A stretch of 64,000 bases of DNA from an uncultured SAR116 cluster alpha proteobacterium. GTDB taxonomy: Bacteria > Pseudomonadota > Alphaproteobacteria > Puniceispirillales > Puniceispirillaceae. The translations under genes and the position numbers were made by a program. A model generated the notes under the pieces. That model ran no database searches. It was not told where the DNA came from and saw nothing but the letters and a program-made list of their open reading frames with translations. Location: positions 1-64,000 of the forward strand of contig CACEJY010000002.1 in assembly GCA_902559985.1 (NCBI GenBank). Reading direction: 5' to 3'. Shown here piece by piece: positions 39,375-51,406 of this stretch (its first letter is position 1; each line of letters starts with the position of its first letter).

Positions 39375-40658
39375 TTAAGGTCGCCAAAGTTCGATGTGTT
39401 TTGGCGTCCCCTCCCGATCAAGCTTCGCTTTGATATCCATAACAAGCGCGGGACGATTTGCCTTGGTTAGGGTGTGCATCAGAGGCCAGGGGTCATTTAT
39501 AAAATCAGCATGCGGCACGGCCAGCACGATAACATCAAATACAGCATCAACCGCTTTGGCATTAAAGCTAAAATTTGGCGTATGATTGCCAAGGTCAGCC
39601 ATCGGGTCTACGACCTCCAAAGAGGGAGAAATGGATTCGAGTTTCTGCGCCAACTCAAAGGCTTTTGAATTGCGTATATCGGTTACATCTTCTTTAAATG
39701 TTATACCCATCAATAATATCCGAGGATTATTGATGCCTTTTTTGTCAAGCCATTGCCGGCACTGATCAATGATGAAGGCCGGATAATTATCATTGGTTTT
39801 ACGGCCTGACAGAATTATCCGCGGGTCTGCGCCAACCTTTTTGGCCTTGCTGGTTAGATAATAGGGGTCAACGCCGATACAATGCCCGCCAACAAGTCCC
39901 GGTTCGAAAACATTGAAATTCCACTTTGTGCCAGCCGCTTTCAAAACATCATGCGTATCTATATCCATTATTTTGAAGATTTTGGATAGTTCATTCACAA
40001 AGCCAATATTCAAATCTCTTTGCGTATTTTCAATAACCTTGGCAGCCTCGGCAACCTTGATCGAAGGGGCCCGATAGATCCCTGCGGTCACAACGCTGGC
40101 ATACGTGTCGGCAATAATTTCCAGCGATTTTGGACATTGCGCAGAGACAATTTTCAAAATGTTTTCAAACCTATGGTTAAGGTCACCGGGGTTTATTCGT
40201 TCAGGTGAATAGCCGACGAAAAAATCTCTTCCGGCGGTTAAGGTTGATGCTGCTTCGAGGATAGGAATGCAATCTTCTTCGGTACAGCCCGGATATACGG
40301 TAGATTCGTAAACAACAATATCGCCAGCGGTAAGCTGTTTGCCTACCGTCTGCGAAGCAGAAATAAGGAATGAAATATCCGGCTCACAATTATCCGTTAC
40401 GGGCGTCGGCACGGTTATGATATGAAAATTGGCATCCCGAATTGCGTTGGGGCTAGATGTGTAGGTTATTTTAGAGTTGGCAAGGCGTTTATTCTCAACC
40501 TCAAAAGTAACATCGATAGATTTATTCAAATCATTGATACGACCCTCATCAACGTCAAACCCAATCACTGAAAACTCTGCTTCAGCAAACCCAATAGCCA
40601 CGGGCAGCCCCACGTAACCCAAACCGGTCACTGAAATTTTTCTCTTGTTTTGTCTCAT
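39375..40658 (-). CDS. nucleotide sugar dehydrogenase (UDP-HexNAc 6-dehydrogenase, TviB/WbpA-like)
   Basis: VTGLGYVGLPVAIGFAEAEFSVIGFDVD...VVYESTVYPGCTEE...FEPGLVGGHCIGVDPYYLT. Confidence 0.93.
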   Translation of the reverse strand: MRQNKRKISVTGLGYVGLPVAIGFAEAEFSVIGFDVDEGRINDLNKSIDVTFEVENKRLANSKITYTSSPNAIRDANFHIITVPTPVTDNCEPDISFLISASQTVGKQLTAGDIVVYESTVYPGCTEEDCIPILEAASTLTAGRDFFVGYSPERINPGDLNHRFENILKIVSAQCPKSLEIIADTYASVVTAGIYRAPSIKVAEAAKVIENTQRDLNIGFVNELSKIFKIMDIDTHDVLKAAGTKWNFNVFEPGLVGGHCIGVDPYYLTSKAKKVGADPRIILSGRKTNDNYPAFIIDQCRQWLDKKGINNPRILLMGITFKEDVTDIRNSKAFELAQKLESISPSLEVVDPMADLGNHTPNFSFNAKAVDAVFDVIVLAVPHADFINDPWPLMHTLTKANRPALVMDIKAKLDREGTPKHIELWRP

Positions 40659-40746
40659 TATGGTACTGTACCTAACTCAGGCCTAAAATCTTAAATAGCA
40701 CGCGCTGTTTTATTGGTAAAACAATCTATCTGCTTATTGGTTCGGT

Positions 40747-41955
40747 ATGAAATTGTTGTTCAAAAACATAATCATTTTGTCAAAAGATGACAGGTCTTTT
40801 TTGGCCCATCGTTTGCCAATGGCGCGTGCGGCGCAATCGGTAAGCAAATCAGTTACAGTCATTTGCCAAAATACCGGAAAAATCAGGGATCTCGAACGTG
40901 CCAATTTTGAGGTGATTGATCTGCCAGCGGGTAAAAAATCCTTTAACATTTTTGCGAATATTTCGGTAACTTTACGTCTTGCAAATATTTACAAAAAGGC
41001 CAAGCCGGGCATCGTTTATCATTCATCGGTGCAGATGAGCTTTATTGGCGCGATGGCTAGCCTATTTATGGGCAATGTTTTGCAGGTTAATTCCATTACT
41101 GGTGTTGGCTATCTTTTTTCTTCAGGTAATTTGAAGGCACGAATACTTCGAAGCGTTTTGACCCCAGTCATGCGGATTTTATGGGTACGAAATAATGCCG
41201 TGATGCTGTTTCAGAATCCGGATGATCGCAGTCTTTTTTGTGCCAAAGGATTGGCAAAAGCAGACGCGCCGTTAATTCGCGGTTCGGGTGTTGATATCGT
41301 GAAATACAGTCCAGTTTTGAAAAGTAAGAAGCCAAAAACGGACGGCAAAAACCAAGCCGATTATGCGAAGGAAGCTTCGGACAAAAAAATTGTCATTGGT
41401 TGTGCCAGCAGGCTGTTAAAAGATAAAGGTCTAGAAGAACTTATTTCGGCCATCAGGATTTTAGAGGGATCGCTTGCTCTTGAATTGCGGATAGCGGGAG
41501 AGGTTTATCAGCACAATCCGTCCAGCTTTTCCTCAAGTGATATTCAAAAATGGTCAGCGATAAAATCGGTTAGTATGCTTGGTAATGTAAAGGACATGGC
41601 CAAATTCTGGCAGGGGTGTGATATTGCAATTCTGCCATCACACCGCGAGGGATTGCCCAAAGCCCTTCTCGAAGCTGCGGCCTGTGGCCTGCCGCTGCTG
41701 GGGGCCAATGTGGCGGGTACTCGGGAGATTATCCTGCATGGGTCTAATGGACTGTTATTCACCAAAGGTGATGATGTCGATATTGCTAACAAGATTAATG
41801 AAATGGCTAGCGATCAGACATTCCGCGAGGCTGCGGGCAAAGCCAGCCGGCGGTTAGTTGAGACTGGCGGATTCTCAGATGCAGATGTGCAAGCATCTTT
41901 TGTTGACTTATTTAAATCCATGGCAGCCCGTGCTGACTTTGCCAATAATAGATAG
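40747..41955 (+). CDS. family 4 glycosyltransferase
   Basis: IGCASRLLKDKGLEELISAIRIL...DIAILPSHREGLPKALLEAAACGLPLLGANVAGTREII. Confidence 0.93.
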   Translation: MKLLFKNIIILSKDDRSFLAHRLPMARAAQSVSKSVTVICQNTGKIRDLERANFEVIDLPAGKKSFNIFANISVTLRLANIYKKAKPGIVYHSSVQMSFIGAMASLFMGNVLQVNSITGVGYLFSSGNLKARILRSVLTPVMRILWVRNNAVMLFQNPDDRSLFCAKGLAKADAPLIRGSGVDIVKYSPVLKSKKPKTDGKNQADYAKEASDKKIVIGCASRLLKDKGLEELISAIRILEGSLALELRIAGEVYQHNPSSFSSSDIQKWSAIKSVSMLGNVKDMAKFWQGCDIAILPSHREGLPKALLEAAACGLPLLGANVAGTREIILHGSNGLLFTKGDDVDIANKINEMASDQTFREAAGKASRRLVETGGFSDADVQASFVDLFKSMAARADFANNR

Positions 41956-42333
41956 ACATTAAAAACCACCCTGTTTCAGGCATTCGGAAACTGTCTCTGT
42001 TCAACGCTCTTTTGTGCAGCTAAGCCCAGTTTGAATTAAGTTAATTACATGATATGAACTCAGGCGTAAGGGTGGCATTTACCTTAATATTGGTGATGGC
42101 CTGAAAGCCATTTATTCAAGGGGCATTTCAAAGCCTCTTTTAGTTGCTGTAAAGGTCTGTTGGGACAGGTTATTTTTGAAGGCCATGAGCAAAATTTTTG
42201 CCCTGACTCTATGCTATCTTCTGCTCTCCCTTGATAATTTTATTGATTGTGCCTTCCAGAGTTATTTGAGTATATTTTTTTGTTGTGGTGTAGTAAGTGC
42301 ATACTGTCGCTCGGATGAAATCAATGATTAGGA

Positions 42334-44223
42334 TCATTGTCTCATGGATTTCCACTGGTGAATGCTTAAAAGTGTCCAAACAAGCTCGGCGGTTTTGTGA
42401 TTTTCTTCGTTAAGTTGTTTGTTCCAGGTTTTTCCCATCCGAGGGTTTATACCCAATTCCTCTAAAAATGTTGGATCAAGGGCCATTTTGGTCCATTCTG
42501 CAAACTCTTTTCGTAGCCACCGTGCTATTGGAATTTCAAACCCTTTTTTGGGACGATTAAAGATATTTGATGGCAAATCATTCTGGAATGCATTTCGAAG
42601 AATGTGTTTGCCTTTACCAAGTTTGATTTTGTTTTTACCGTCAATTGCAAGTGCAGTCTCAACAACCCTGTGATCAAGAAAAGGGCTGCGGACCTCAAGT
42701 CCAAATTCCATGGAAGTCCGATCGACCTTGGTTAGCATATCACTACAAAGAATAATTGTTATATCGCGCGCCAGAACCGCGGTAAGGGAGTCAATTATTT
42801 TTGGAATAGTGACATCTTTTAACAGATTTTCAACGCTGATAAATGAAGCCTTAGCGCCGATGGCTTGCTCTAAACTTGCGTGGTCTAAAATCCTCATCCA
42901 AACAGCGTGTCTTTCATAAGGCCCAAGGCTTGCACCAGACAAGAATTTCTGGGCTACTCTGACACGCTCTCCAAAATAGCTGTTTCTATGTGATGGCAAA
43001 ATAGAAATTAAATACTTGAAAATCTGTTGGACTGCTTTGGGCATGCTTTGCCAATTTTTTGCTAAAAGTTCTCCTTGGTATTTGCGGTATCCACCAAACA
43101 CTTCGTCTGCACCATCACCGGACAAAGCAACTGTTGCCTGTTGGCGCATTGCTGATGCAACCATCATACTCGGTAGGGCAGATGCATCACCAAAAGGTTC
43201 ATCAAGTGCAGTGCAAAATAAACGGTCAATCTGGTCAAGCGCTTCGTTGGGCCGGATAACTGTTTCGTGATGTTCGGTGTCAAGAAACATTGCTGTTTCT
43301 CTTGCACGCTCCCGTTCGTCGAAAAGCCAAGGAGAGCCGTCACCCATATCTAAGCCAACTGTAAAGCTATCGATTTTTCTACTTTGGCGTGCTGCCGACG
43401 CGATGATTGCGCTATCTATTCCCCCAGATAGAAAACATGCGACCGGAACATCAGCGACGAGTCTATTTTCTACTGCTTCAATTACACTGTGTCGAACCAG
43501 TTTGGTTTGTTCAGCGAGGTTTAAATTAGCAACGTTTACAGCAGGCTCAAGGTTGTACCATCGGTGTAAGTTGGTTTCACTTGGGCTAATTTCTAAAATA
43601 TGCCCAGCAGGTATTTTGTTTATGTCTTCCACTGCAGACAAGGGCTCGGGTATGTATTTGAGAGTAAGTAACCAGGCAAGCGCAGTGTCACTTAGTTGCC
43701 CTCTCTCGGTCAAGATTTCAACGGTATCTAAACGCGATCCAAAGGCAATGCCACTTTTCCAATGGCGCCAGAATATTGGTTTTTTACCAAATCGGTCGCG
43801 CGCAAGAGTTAACACTCGATCTTTACTATCCCATATTGCAATCGCAAACATTCCATGCAGGCGGGGAAGCAGATCGACTCCCCACTCTTGCCATCCCGCC
43901 AATATGACCTCGGTATCAGTTTTACTCCAAAATTTATGTCCAAGCCCCATTAATTGATCACGCAAGTCAACAAAGTTGTATATCATTCCATTGAAGCTGA
44001 TGTTGAGATTATTGCGCTGCATTGGTTGGCGTCCTGAAGCATTCAAATCAACCACTGACAGCCGTCTGTGTCCCAACCAGCAGATACCATCATCCCACTC
44101 ACCGCAGTCATCTGGGCCGCGGCGTTCTATGCTAAACAATGCTGAGGCGCTCTTAATGTTGAAGGGTACGGAAGCTTCTTCGCTTAGGCCGTGATAATTG
44201 AGGAGTCCTGCAATACCGCACAT
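42334..44223 (-). CDS. asnB: asparagine synthase (glutamine-hydrolysing)
   Basis: MCGIAGLLNY (N-terminal Cys nucleophile), SFNGMIYNF, ACFLSGGIDSAIIA PP-loop. Confidence 0.95.
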   Translation of the reverse strand: MCGIAGLLNYHGLSEEASVPFNIKSASALFSIERRGPDDCGEWDDGICWLGHRRLSVVDLNASGRQPMQRNNLNISFNGMIYNFVDLRDQLMGLGHKFWSKTDTEVILAGWQEWGVDLLPRLHGMFAIAIWDSKDRVLTLARDRFGKKPIFWRHWKSGIAFGSRLDTVEILTERGQLSDTALAWLLTLKYIPEPLSAVEDINKIPAGHILEISPSETNLHRWYNLEPAVNVANLNLAEQTKLVRHSVIEAVENRLVADVPVACFLSGGIDSAIIASAARQSRKIDSFTVGLDMGDGSPWLFDERERARETAMFLDTEHHETVIRPNEALDQIDRLFCTALDEPFGDASALPSMMVASAMRQQATVALSGDGADEVFGGYRKYQGELLAKNWQSMPKAVQQIFKYLISILPSHRNSYFGERVRVAQKFLSGASLGPYERHAVWMRILDHASLEQAIGAKASFISVENLLKDVTIPKIIDSLTAVLARDITIILCSDMLTKVDRTSMEFGLEVRSPFLDHRVVETALAIDGKNKIKLGKGKHILRNAFQNDLPSNIFNRPKKGFEIPIARWLRKEFAEWTKMALDPTFLEELGINPRMGKTWNKQLNEENHKTAELVWTLLSIHQWKSMRQ

Positions 44224-44912
44224 GAGCCAAACCGTCCCTCTGATTTTTGCTTGTGGTTATAATGTTTTTCCTTTTACGACTGTCAGTGCCCTGATGAGCA
44301 GCTGAATTAGCCCTCCAAGACAGCCAATAAGCCGCAAAAACCTGCCGTGAATTGAGTGATAAACGGTTCAAATAAATATTACTTTATATGTTAACCATAG
44401 CATTTTTAAGAAACGAAGTTAAGCGCTGGATGCATTATGCTTTCTCGGGTGCCACTTAAAGTAGAGATTTATCCTAATCTAGCAGTGACTTCTACGGGAT
44501 GCATTTCTCAATTACTCTGCCGAACTTTTAGGGATCTTTAGGGCCAAAACGTCCTCCAAAGCTGACTTTAACTAATTTGTGAGCTTGTGTGCTCATTTTC
44601 GATTGATTTAATGAGTTACTGAGTAGAATTGATGCATGTTTTCAGATGATGATCTTGGAACAGATTGAGGTATTTGCGGGTTGTTAAAAGTGGTGAAAAC
44701 AAATATTTGTGTTGGTTAAAATCACTACATCTCCGCGCACAGAAAATATGTCATCAGCGTAAGCTACGATACGGAAAGTAAAAGCATTTGTTAGACAGCA
44801 ATTGCAATAATGATTTGTAGAGAGTAGGTTCATTTTTAAATGTAAAGTTTCCTCATATACTCGAAAAAAGTACCGTAAGCTTGCCCCAAACCCTGTTCTT
44901 AAAGTTGGCATA

Positions 44913-45665
44913 ATGATTGTTTTTTTGTTGTTGGGTGTATGTGTCCTTATTCAGTCTGTTTACGGGGTTGGGCTTCTTGTTTTTGGCACCCCTATTTTAC
45001 TTCTGAATGGATTAGAATTCTCGGCAGTTCTTGGTGTGTTGTTGCCATCATCTATTATACTCTCTCTTTTTCAAATTATTGAAACCCGTTCCGTAACGGT
45101 TAAAGAAGCTAAAATGGGTCCGATAGTTGTGTTGGGCATTATTTGTGGATTTCTAATTCTTTCACAAACTAAAGCTCCATCCCAAATGTCACTAGTTATG
45201 GCTATCTCCATGTTTTCAGTGGCAGTTCTCAGATCTATCCCCGGGGTGATAGATAGGATAGGTAAGTGGTTATCATATCACAGGCGTGTTTTCCATTTTA
45301 CCAACGCTGTATTTCATGGCTTTTCTAATCTTGGGGGCACACTTTTGACGATCTATAGTACGTCAGTGTACAAAGAGCAGTTGCTAGCCTTGCGATGTAC
45401 TTCAGTTTTCTACTTAATATACGCCATATCACAAATTGCCGTCCTTTTGGTGTTGGGCGAAGGCGAAGGCCTTTTCAAGGGTTTGTTTTTTTTGCCCGTT
45501 ACTGCGCTGATTTACATTTCTATTGGTCGTAAATCGTTCAAGTTGATAGGGCCCGCACTTTTTTATCGCCTGACCACTCTTTTTTTCTGGTTAGCGGCAT
45601 TCGTTTTTTTTGTAAAAGCAACAATGTTTGAAAAACAAATGAGTAAGTTTTTGGAATGGGTGTAA
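44913..45665 (+). CDS. TSUP family (TauE/SafE-like) membrane permease
   Basis: Polytopic; VYGVGLLVFGTPILLLNGLEFSAVLGVLLPSS pattern. Confidence 0.72.
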   Translation: MIVFLLLGVCVLIQSVYGVGLLVFGTPILLLNGLEFSAVLGVLLPSSIILSLFQIIETRSVTVKEAKMGPIVVLGIICGFLILSQTKAPSQMSLVMAISMFSVAVLRSIPGVIDRIGKWLSYHRRVFHFTNAVFHGFSNLGGTLLTIYSTSVYKEQLLALRCTSVFYLIYAISQIAVLLVLGEGEGLFKGLFFLPVTALIYISIGRKSFKLIGPALFYRLTTLFFWLAAFVFFVKATMFEKQMSKFLEWV

Positions 45666-45670
45666 AAAGC

Positions 45671-46132
45671 ATGATATCTAGACGTGATGGCATATGGTTT
45701 TACGGGCTTTCTGGATCAGGTAAAACTTTCGCTTCAGCCGTTGTTTCAGGTGTTGTGAAGAATGGGTTTATTATTGATGGAGATGAGGTGCGAAGTTTAG
45801 TTAGTATGGATCTTGGTTATGAAATGAAAGACCGAGTGGTTCAGTTGAATCGTGTTTTAGGCATTGCACAACTTGCTAAAAACAACTCTCGTTTTCCAAT
45901 TGTTTCAACGGTTACTATGACGGATGATATTCTGAAGCGTTGCTACTCTCTGAATATAGATGTTGTCCAGATTGTCCGGCCTATCGAAACTCTAAGGAAG
46001 GTTCGTTCATTGTATGATGCCGAAGTAAATGTGGTTGGCAAGCATATCAAGTTGGAAGACTTAGAAACTCCAGTTATCCATAACGAGGGTGGGGGGACTT
46101 TTGAGAAACAAGTTGCAAAATATGTTGAGTAA
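45671..46132 (+). CDS. adenylylsulfate kinase-like protein
   Basis: IWFYGLSGSGKTFASAVV P-loop; IIDGDEVRSLVSMDLGYEMKDRVVQLNRVLGIAQLA. Confidence 0.82.
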   Translation: MISRRDGIWFYGLSGSGKTFASAVVSGVVKNGFIIDGDEVRSLVSMDLGYEMKDRVVQLNRVLGIAQLAKNNSRFPIVSTVTMTDDILKRCYSLNIDVVQIVRPIETLRKVRSLYDAEVNVVGKHIKLEDLETPVIHNEGGGTFEKQVAKYVE

Positions 46133-47096
46133 CGAGCTTAGCTTCTCACTTATTAATGCCGCCAACGTCCTTTCAGGGCTTTTAAGCAAGAACTTTGTTG
46201 GATCAGTTGCGGACTTTGAGCGATTTGATAGTTGTTTGCATGGAATTCCAATTCTCATCCCGGCAGATCCAGAACTCTTTGAATTCGAAAATGAAGATGT
46301 TTTCTCTATTGCCCCTGACAGAATTTTAAAAACTGTCTTTGGATTAAATGACCCTTTTTACATTGGCATGCGGCACGCTTTTAACAGATTCGACTTTCTG
46401 GCAAAGTTTTCAGTCCGGCCTAAATATGCTAGCTTCGTTGACGAAGTCGTCCAACAAAATTGTAATGCAACGAATTTTATCAAATCTTTGCAAAAAAAAT
46501 ATGATAATATTGGTGCGTTCCAAACCCGCAATATTCCTCATCTCGGGCATGAAGCAATTATTCAAAGAATGCTAGATTTTTGTGATCATTTAGTCGTTAA
46601 TCCAGTGCTTGGGCCGAAAAAAAATGGTGATGTAACTGTTGAGTGTCTGAGCTCTGTGTTTAAGAGGTTTGCAGAAAAAAAATATAAAAATTCAATTTCC
46701 TTCAAGCCAATTGTTGCAAACATGTTTTATGCCGGACCTCGAGAAGCGGTTCACCACGCTCTTATTCGCCAGAAAATGGGGTTTCAACATTTCACCGTTG
46801 GCCGAGATCACGCGGGTGCGCAGAAGGCGTATTTGCCTGATGCGGCCGTTCGATTAATCAAGAAGATCTCAAATAATCTGAAAATCAATGTGGTGTGCCA
46901 TGACGGTGCCGTATTTTGTGCCGCTTGCGACGATGTTGTACTAGCGGGGGACTGTAATCACGATCATGCTGAGTACCGGGATATTTCGGGAACTGCTTTT
47001 AGAGCAAGTATTGTTAAGAAAGAGATTTTCTTGCTTGCTGATAAAGAAATGCAAACTCTACTATTCAACAGTAAAATAAAGATTTTTGAAACATGA
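46122..47096 (+). CDS. ATP sulfurylase-like protein
   Basis: FQTRNIPHLGHEAIIQRML (QxRN..HxGH), MFYAGPREAVHHALIRQKMGFQHFTVGRDHAG. Confidence 0.88.
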   Translation: MLSNELSFSLINAANVLSGLLSKNFVGSVADFERFDSCLHGIPILIPADPELFEFENEDVFSIAPDRILKTVFGLNDPFYIGMRHAFNRFDFLAKFSVRPKYASFVDEVVQQNCNATNFIKSLQKKYDNIGAFQTRNIPHLGHEAIIQRMLDFCDHLVVNPVLGPKKNGDVTVECLSSVFKRFAEKKYKNSISFKPIVANMFYAGPREAVHHALIRQKMGFQHFTVGRDHAGAQKAYLPDAAVRLIKKISNNLKINVVCHDGAVFCAACDDVVLAGDCNHDHAEYRDISGTAFRASIVKKEIFLLADKEMQTLLFNSKIKIFET

Positions 47097-48445
47097 TAAA
47101 AATACTGGTTACTATTGGTCCAGCCTCTGAAAACCATTCTGCATTGTCAGGTTTTGCCGGAAAAACAAATCTTTTTAGGCTTAATGGAAGTCACAATACT
47201 CTTGATTGGCACGAGAGAACTGTTGCGAAAATTCGTGAGGTTTGTCCCGATGCTTTCATTCTAATGGATATTCCCGGGGTGAAGCCAAGAACGCTGAACA
47301 CCGAAATTATTAGAATTGAATGCGGTGAAGAGGTGGTTTTTGGCAAAGCCCCTAAAGACGACTCACGTTTGTCCATTGCTTTAACCAAGGAATTGCCGGT
47401 CACGGAGGGCTTTGTTGAGCTGTTCTCAGTTAATGATGGACAATATTTGTTTGATCTCATTGGCTCTGGTGATGGCTATATAATTGGGCGCTCACGTTCT
47501 GGTTTTGACCTCTTACCCAAAAAGGGAATCAATGTTCCAGGGAGTTCTTATGATGAAACAAAGCAGCTAGAAATATATGAGGACTTCATAAAAAAGCTAG
47601 GTGACCTCGATATAGACGCACTTGGTCTTAGTTTTGTGCAAACCGGTGATTTGGTGAATTCGGTTCGTCAGATTGCGCCAAAGATGGTGCTTATATCGAA
47701 GCTTGAAAACTCTGAAGGGCTTCGTAATTGCAAAGAAGTTATTGCAGAGTCTGACGCTATTATGATTGATCGCGGTGACTTGGCTGCAGAAATTGGGCTT
47801 ACACATCTTTATGACGCTGTAGAAATTATTTCTGAAGCGACGAAGTCTCGAGGCAAGCCATTGATAATGGCCACTGAGAATTTGGAGTCAATGATTAACC
47901 GGCAGGTCCCCTCAAAAAGTGAAGTAATGTCTATTGCACATTCGGCAGCGATTGGATCTGATTGTATCATGCTTAGCGAGGAGACCGCTACGGCTGAAAA
48001 TGGACCTGTTATTGTTGATTGGCTTAATCAATTCCTAAGTAGGCCAGATGGTTTAGTGAGGCGAGAGGTCAATCCAACTAGGGGGCAGGAATTTCCAGAA
48101 ATCTGGGATCTTCTTATGCAAATTGGTGAGATGCCAGTAGTTTTAATGACCAAATCTGGCTATGCCCTTTTCGAATATGTTGCGACCAAACCCTATGGTG
48201 ATGTTGTTATTGTGACTAACAACAAAAAGGTTATAAAGATTGCGCAGCTTTTGTCCAACAATCTGGAAGTAATCGTTGCAGAAGTGTCAAGTAATACACC
48301 AATTGAGACAATCTGGGGCGTTATCAAGGAAAACAAAGATAATTTTTTTGCTAAAAGTGAACGCATCGCGGCAATCTATGTCTCAAAATACGTAAGTTCC
48401 GCACGTGCAAATTGCCTAACTATCTTTCACCGCGAAGATTTTTAA
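47093..48445 (+). CDS. pyruvate kinase-like protein (divergent paralogue)
   Basis: ILVTIGPAS...FRLNGSHNT..., LISKLENSEGLRN, AIMIDRGDLAAEIG, PLIMATENLESMI, CIMLSEETATAENGP. Confidence 0.87.
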   Translation: MIKILVTIGPASENHSALSGFAGKTNLFRLNGSHNTLDWHERTVAKIREVCPDAFILMDIPGVKPRTLNTEIIRIECGEEVVFGKAPKDDSRLSIALTKELPVTEGFVELFSVNDGQYLFDLIGSGDGYIIGRSRSGFDLLPKKGINVPGSSYDETKQLEIYEDFIKKLGDLDIDALGLSFVQTGDLVNSVRQIAPKMVLISKLENSEGLRNCKEVIAESDAIMIDRGDLAAEIGLTHLYDAVEIISEATKSRGKPLIMATENLESMINRQVPSKSEVMSIAHSAAIGSDCIMLSEETATAENGPVIVDWLNQFLSRPDGLVRREVNPTRGQEFPEIWDLLMQIGEMPVVLMTKSGYALFEYVATKPYGDVVIVTNNKKVIKIAQLLSNNLEVIVAEVSSNTPIETIWGVIKENKDNFFAKSERIAAIYVSKYVSSARANCLTIFHREDF

Positions 48446-48521
48446 AAAGTCAGGTGTGCAAAAGCAATGGTAGGTATTTGGCTAGATGTTTTGACTTGCA
48501 AATTTGGCATAGGAGGCCTCA

Positions 48522-50336
48522 ATGTTTGCGCGTCTCATCTATGATGTAAGGGGGTATGTAAGTGCCTGTCGAATAGTTGGGATAACTGGACAACAGTTCC
48601 TTGTGATGCTGCTGTTATTGTTTTTTGGCGTGATATTTGAGAGTCTTGGGGTAGTTTTAATATTCCCCATACTAAGCTTTGTTGAATTAAGCGGAGATTT
48701 GAGCGCCGTTGAAGAGAGCTCTTGGATTTGGGGGCCAATTTTCAAACTTTATGATTTGATTGGTGTGGAGGTGGAATTTGTTTCACTGCTCTTAGCTGCG
48801 CTTTTTTCATTTTGTCTCTCAGCAGCATTTGTATATTTGCGAAATATCTATCTGGATAACATTCGCTTTTTGGCATTATCGCAAACAAGGAATAAATATT
48901 TTGGCGCGCTTATAGAGTCAAAATTGGCACTCATCGAGGAAACCTCTCATGGGGAGTTTATCAATGAAATTGTTACAGAATTAGAGCGTAGTTTAAGCTT
49001 TGTATTCAACATTGTTACTACTGTTTTTAGTGGCAGTGTAGTTATTATCTATATCGGCCTAATTATATATTTTTCTGGCCCTGTCGTCATTGTTCTTTTG
49101 CCAACCCTTTTGGCGTCTTTGTTGGTTTCCAGATATGTTAATCGTTTGAGCGTTGATGCTGGAAAAAAGGTAGCTGATTCAAATCGAGACTTTGTGAGCT
49201 TTTTCAAAGAAAGAATGGATGGAACGCGCCTAGTTAAACTATCTGGTACAGGTCAAGTAGAATTTGACAAAATGAAAGGGCTAACGGGTGCCCTCTCGGC
49301 TTCTCTATTTAAGACTCATGAGCTACGTGCCCGACTGAATTTGAAAACGGATATTATTCTGGCTATTAACCTTGTTAGTTTTGTCTATGTAGGCTTTTAC
49401 TACTTGCAATTTGATTTTAGCCAAATGGGCCTGTTTGTCGCTTCCCTCGTTAGATTCATGCCTCGTTTAAGAGATCTTCTCGAATCGGTTCAATCGCTAA
49501 AACTTTTTTATGGTTCGTTAAAAGTAGTTTTGAGGCGGTTTGAACAGGCAGAGCTAATGCGCGAGGTCGCTCATGGTAGGAAGCGGTTTACCAACCTTAG
49601 AGGTGGAATTCAATTTGATAATGTGCACTTTACGTATTGGGCTGCAGATAGGCCTGCCTTGAAAGGAGTTAATCTGTTCATTCCTGCTAACCGAGTTACC
49701 GCGATAGTTGGCCCATCTGGAGCAGGCAAAAGTACTCTTGTTGATCTAATTCCGCGCTTCATTGATGCAACAGATGGCAGTGTTAAATTTGACGGAACGA
49801 TTCATTCCGAGTTTGGATTAAGAGATTTGCGCTCTGGGATTTCTTACTGCCCCCAAGAACCAAAAATTTTTAATTTACCTGTTGCTGATTATATCGGTTA
49901 TGGCAGCAAAAACAAAACTGTGAAAACTATAAAAAATGCTGCACAGAAGTCTGGTGCAGAGGAGTTTATTGATAAATTTCCTGCAAAATATGATCAGTTG
50001 CTTGGAGAAAATTCTGGTAGCATTTCCGGTGGTCAGAAAAGACGGATCGATCTTGCCAGGTGTTTGCACAAGCCATCTAAAATTTTGATTATGGATGAAC
50101 CTACTGGTAATCTTGACGCGATTACAGAGCAATATTTTCAGGCGGTATTGTGCGATATCCAAGCCAAGAGAGAACAAACCGTTGTTTTGATTGGACATCA
50201 GCTCTACCTGAGCCGTTTAGCTGACCAAATAGTTGTCATTGAGGATGGGACTATAACGGCCGTGGGGACGCATGATGAACTCTTGATAACTTCTTCGTGG
50301 TATTCAGAAGCCTACGAAGTACAAATTAAAAACTGA
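48522..50336 (+). CDS. ABC transporter, fused permease/ATPase (MsbA/PglK-like flippase)
   Basis: Six-TM N-terminus; Walker A VGPSGAGKST, signature GSISGGQKRRIDLARCL, Walker B ILIMDEPTG. Confidence 0.93.
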   Translation: MFARLIYDVRGYVSACRIVGITGQQFLVMLLLLFFGVIFESLGVVLIFPILSFVELSGDLSAVEESSWIWGPIFKLYDLIGVEVEFVSLLLAALFSFCLSAAFVYLRNIYLDNIRFLALSQTRNKYFGALIESKLALIEETSHGEFINEIVTELERSLSFVFNIVTTVFSGSVVIIYIGLIIYFSGPVVIVLLPTLLASLLVSRYVNRLSVDAGKKVADSNRDFVSFFKERMDGTRLVKLSGTGQVEFDKMKGLTGALSASLFKTHELRARLNLKTDIILAINLVSFVYVGFYYLQFDFSQMGLFVASLVRFMPRLRDLLESVQSLKLFYGSLKVVLRRFEQAELMREVAHGRKRFTNLRGGIQFDNVHFTYWAADRPALKGVNLFIPANRVTAIVGPSGAGKSTLVDLIPRFIDATDGSVKFDGTIHSEFGLRDLRSGISYCPQEPKIFNLPVADYIGYGSKNKTVKTIKNAAQKSGAEEFIDKFPAKYDQLLGENSGSISGGQKRRIDLARCLHKPSKILIMDEPTGNLDAITEQYFQAVLCDIQAKREQTVVLIGHQLYLSRLADQIVVIEDGTITAVGTHDELLITSSWYSEAYEVQIKN

Positions 50337-50339
50337 TAG

Positions 50340-51361
<1,022 letters not shown>

Positions 51362-51406
51362 CTTTGATCAAGATTACATTTATACCATTGATTTTGGGAT
51401 GTAAAA

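Noticed and set aside
43016-43957. Plus-strand ORFs of up to 226 aa at 43016-43957
   Set aside because: Antisense to the asnB gene; no independent support
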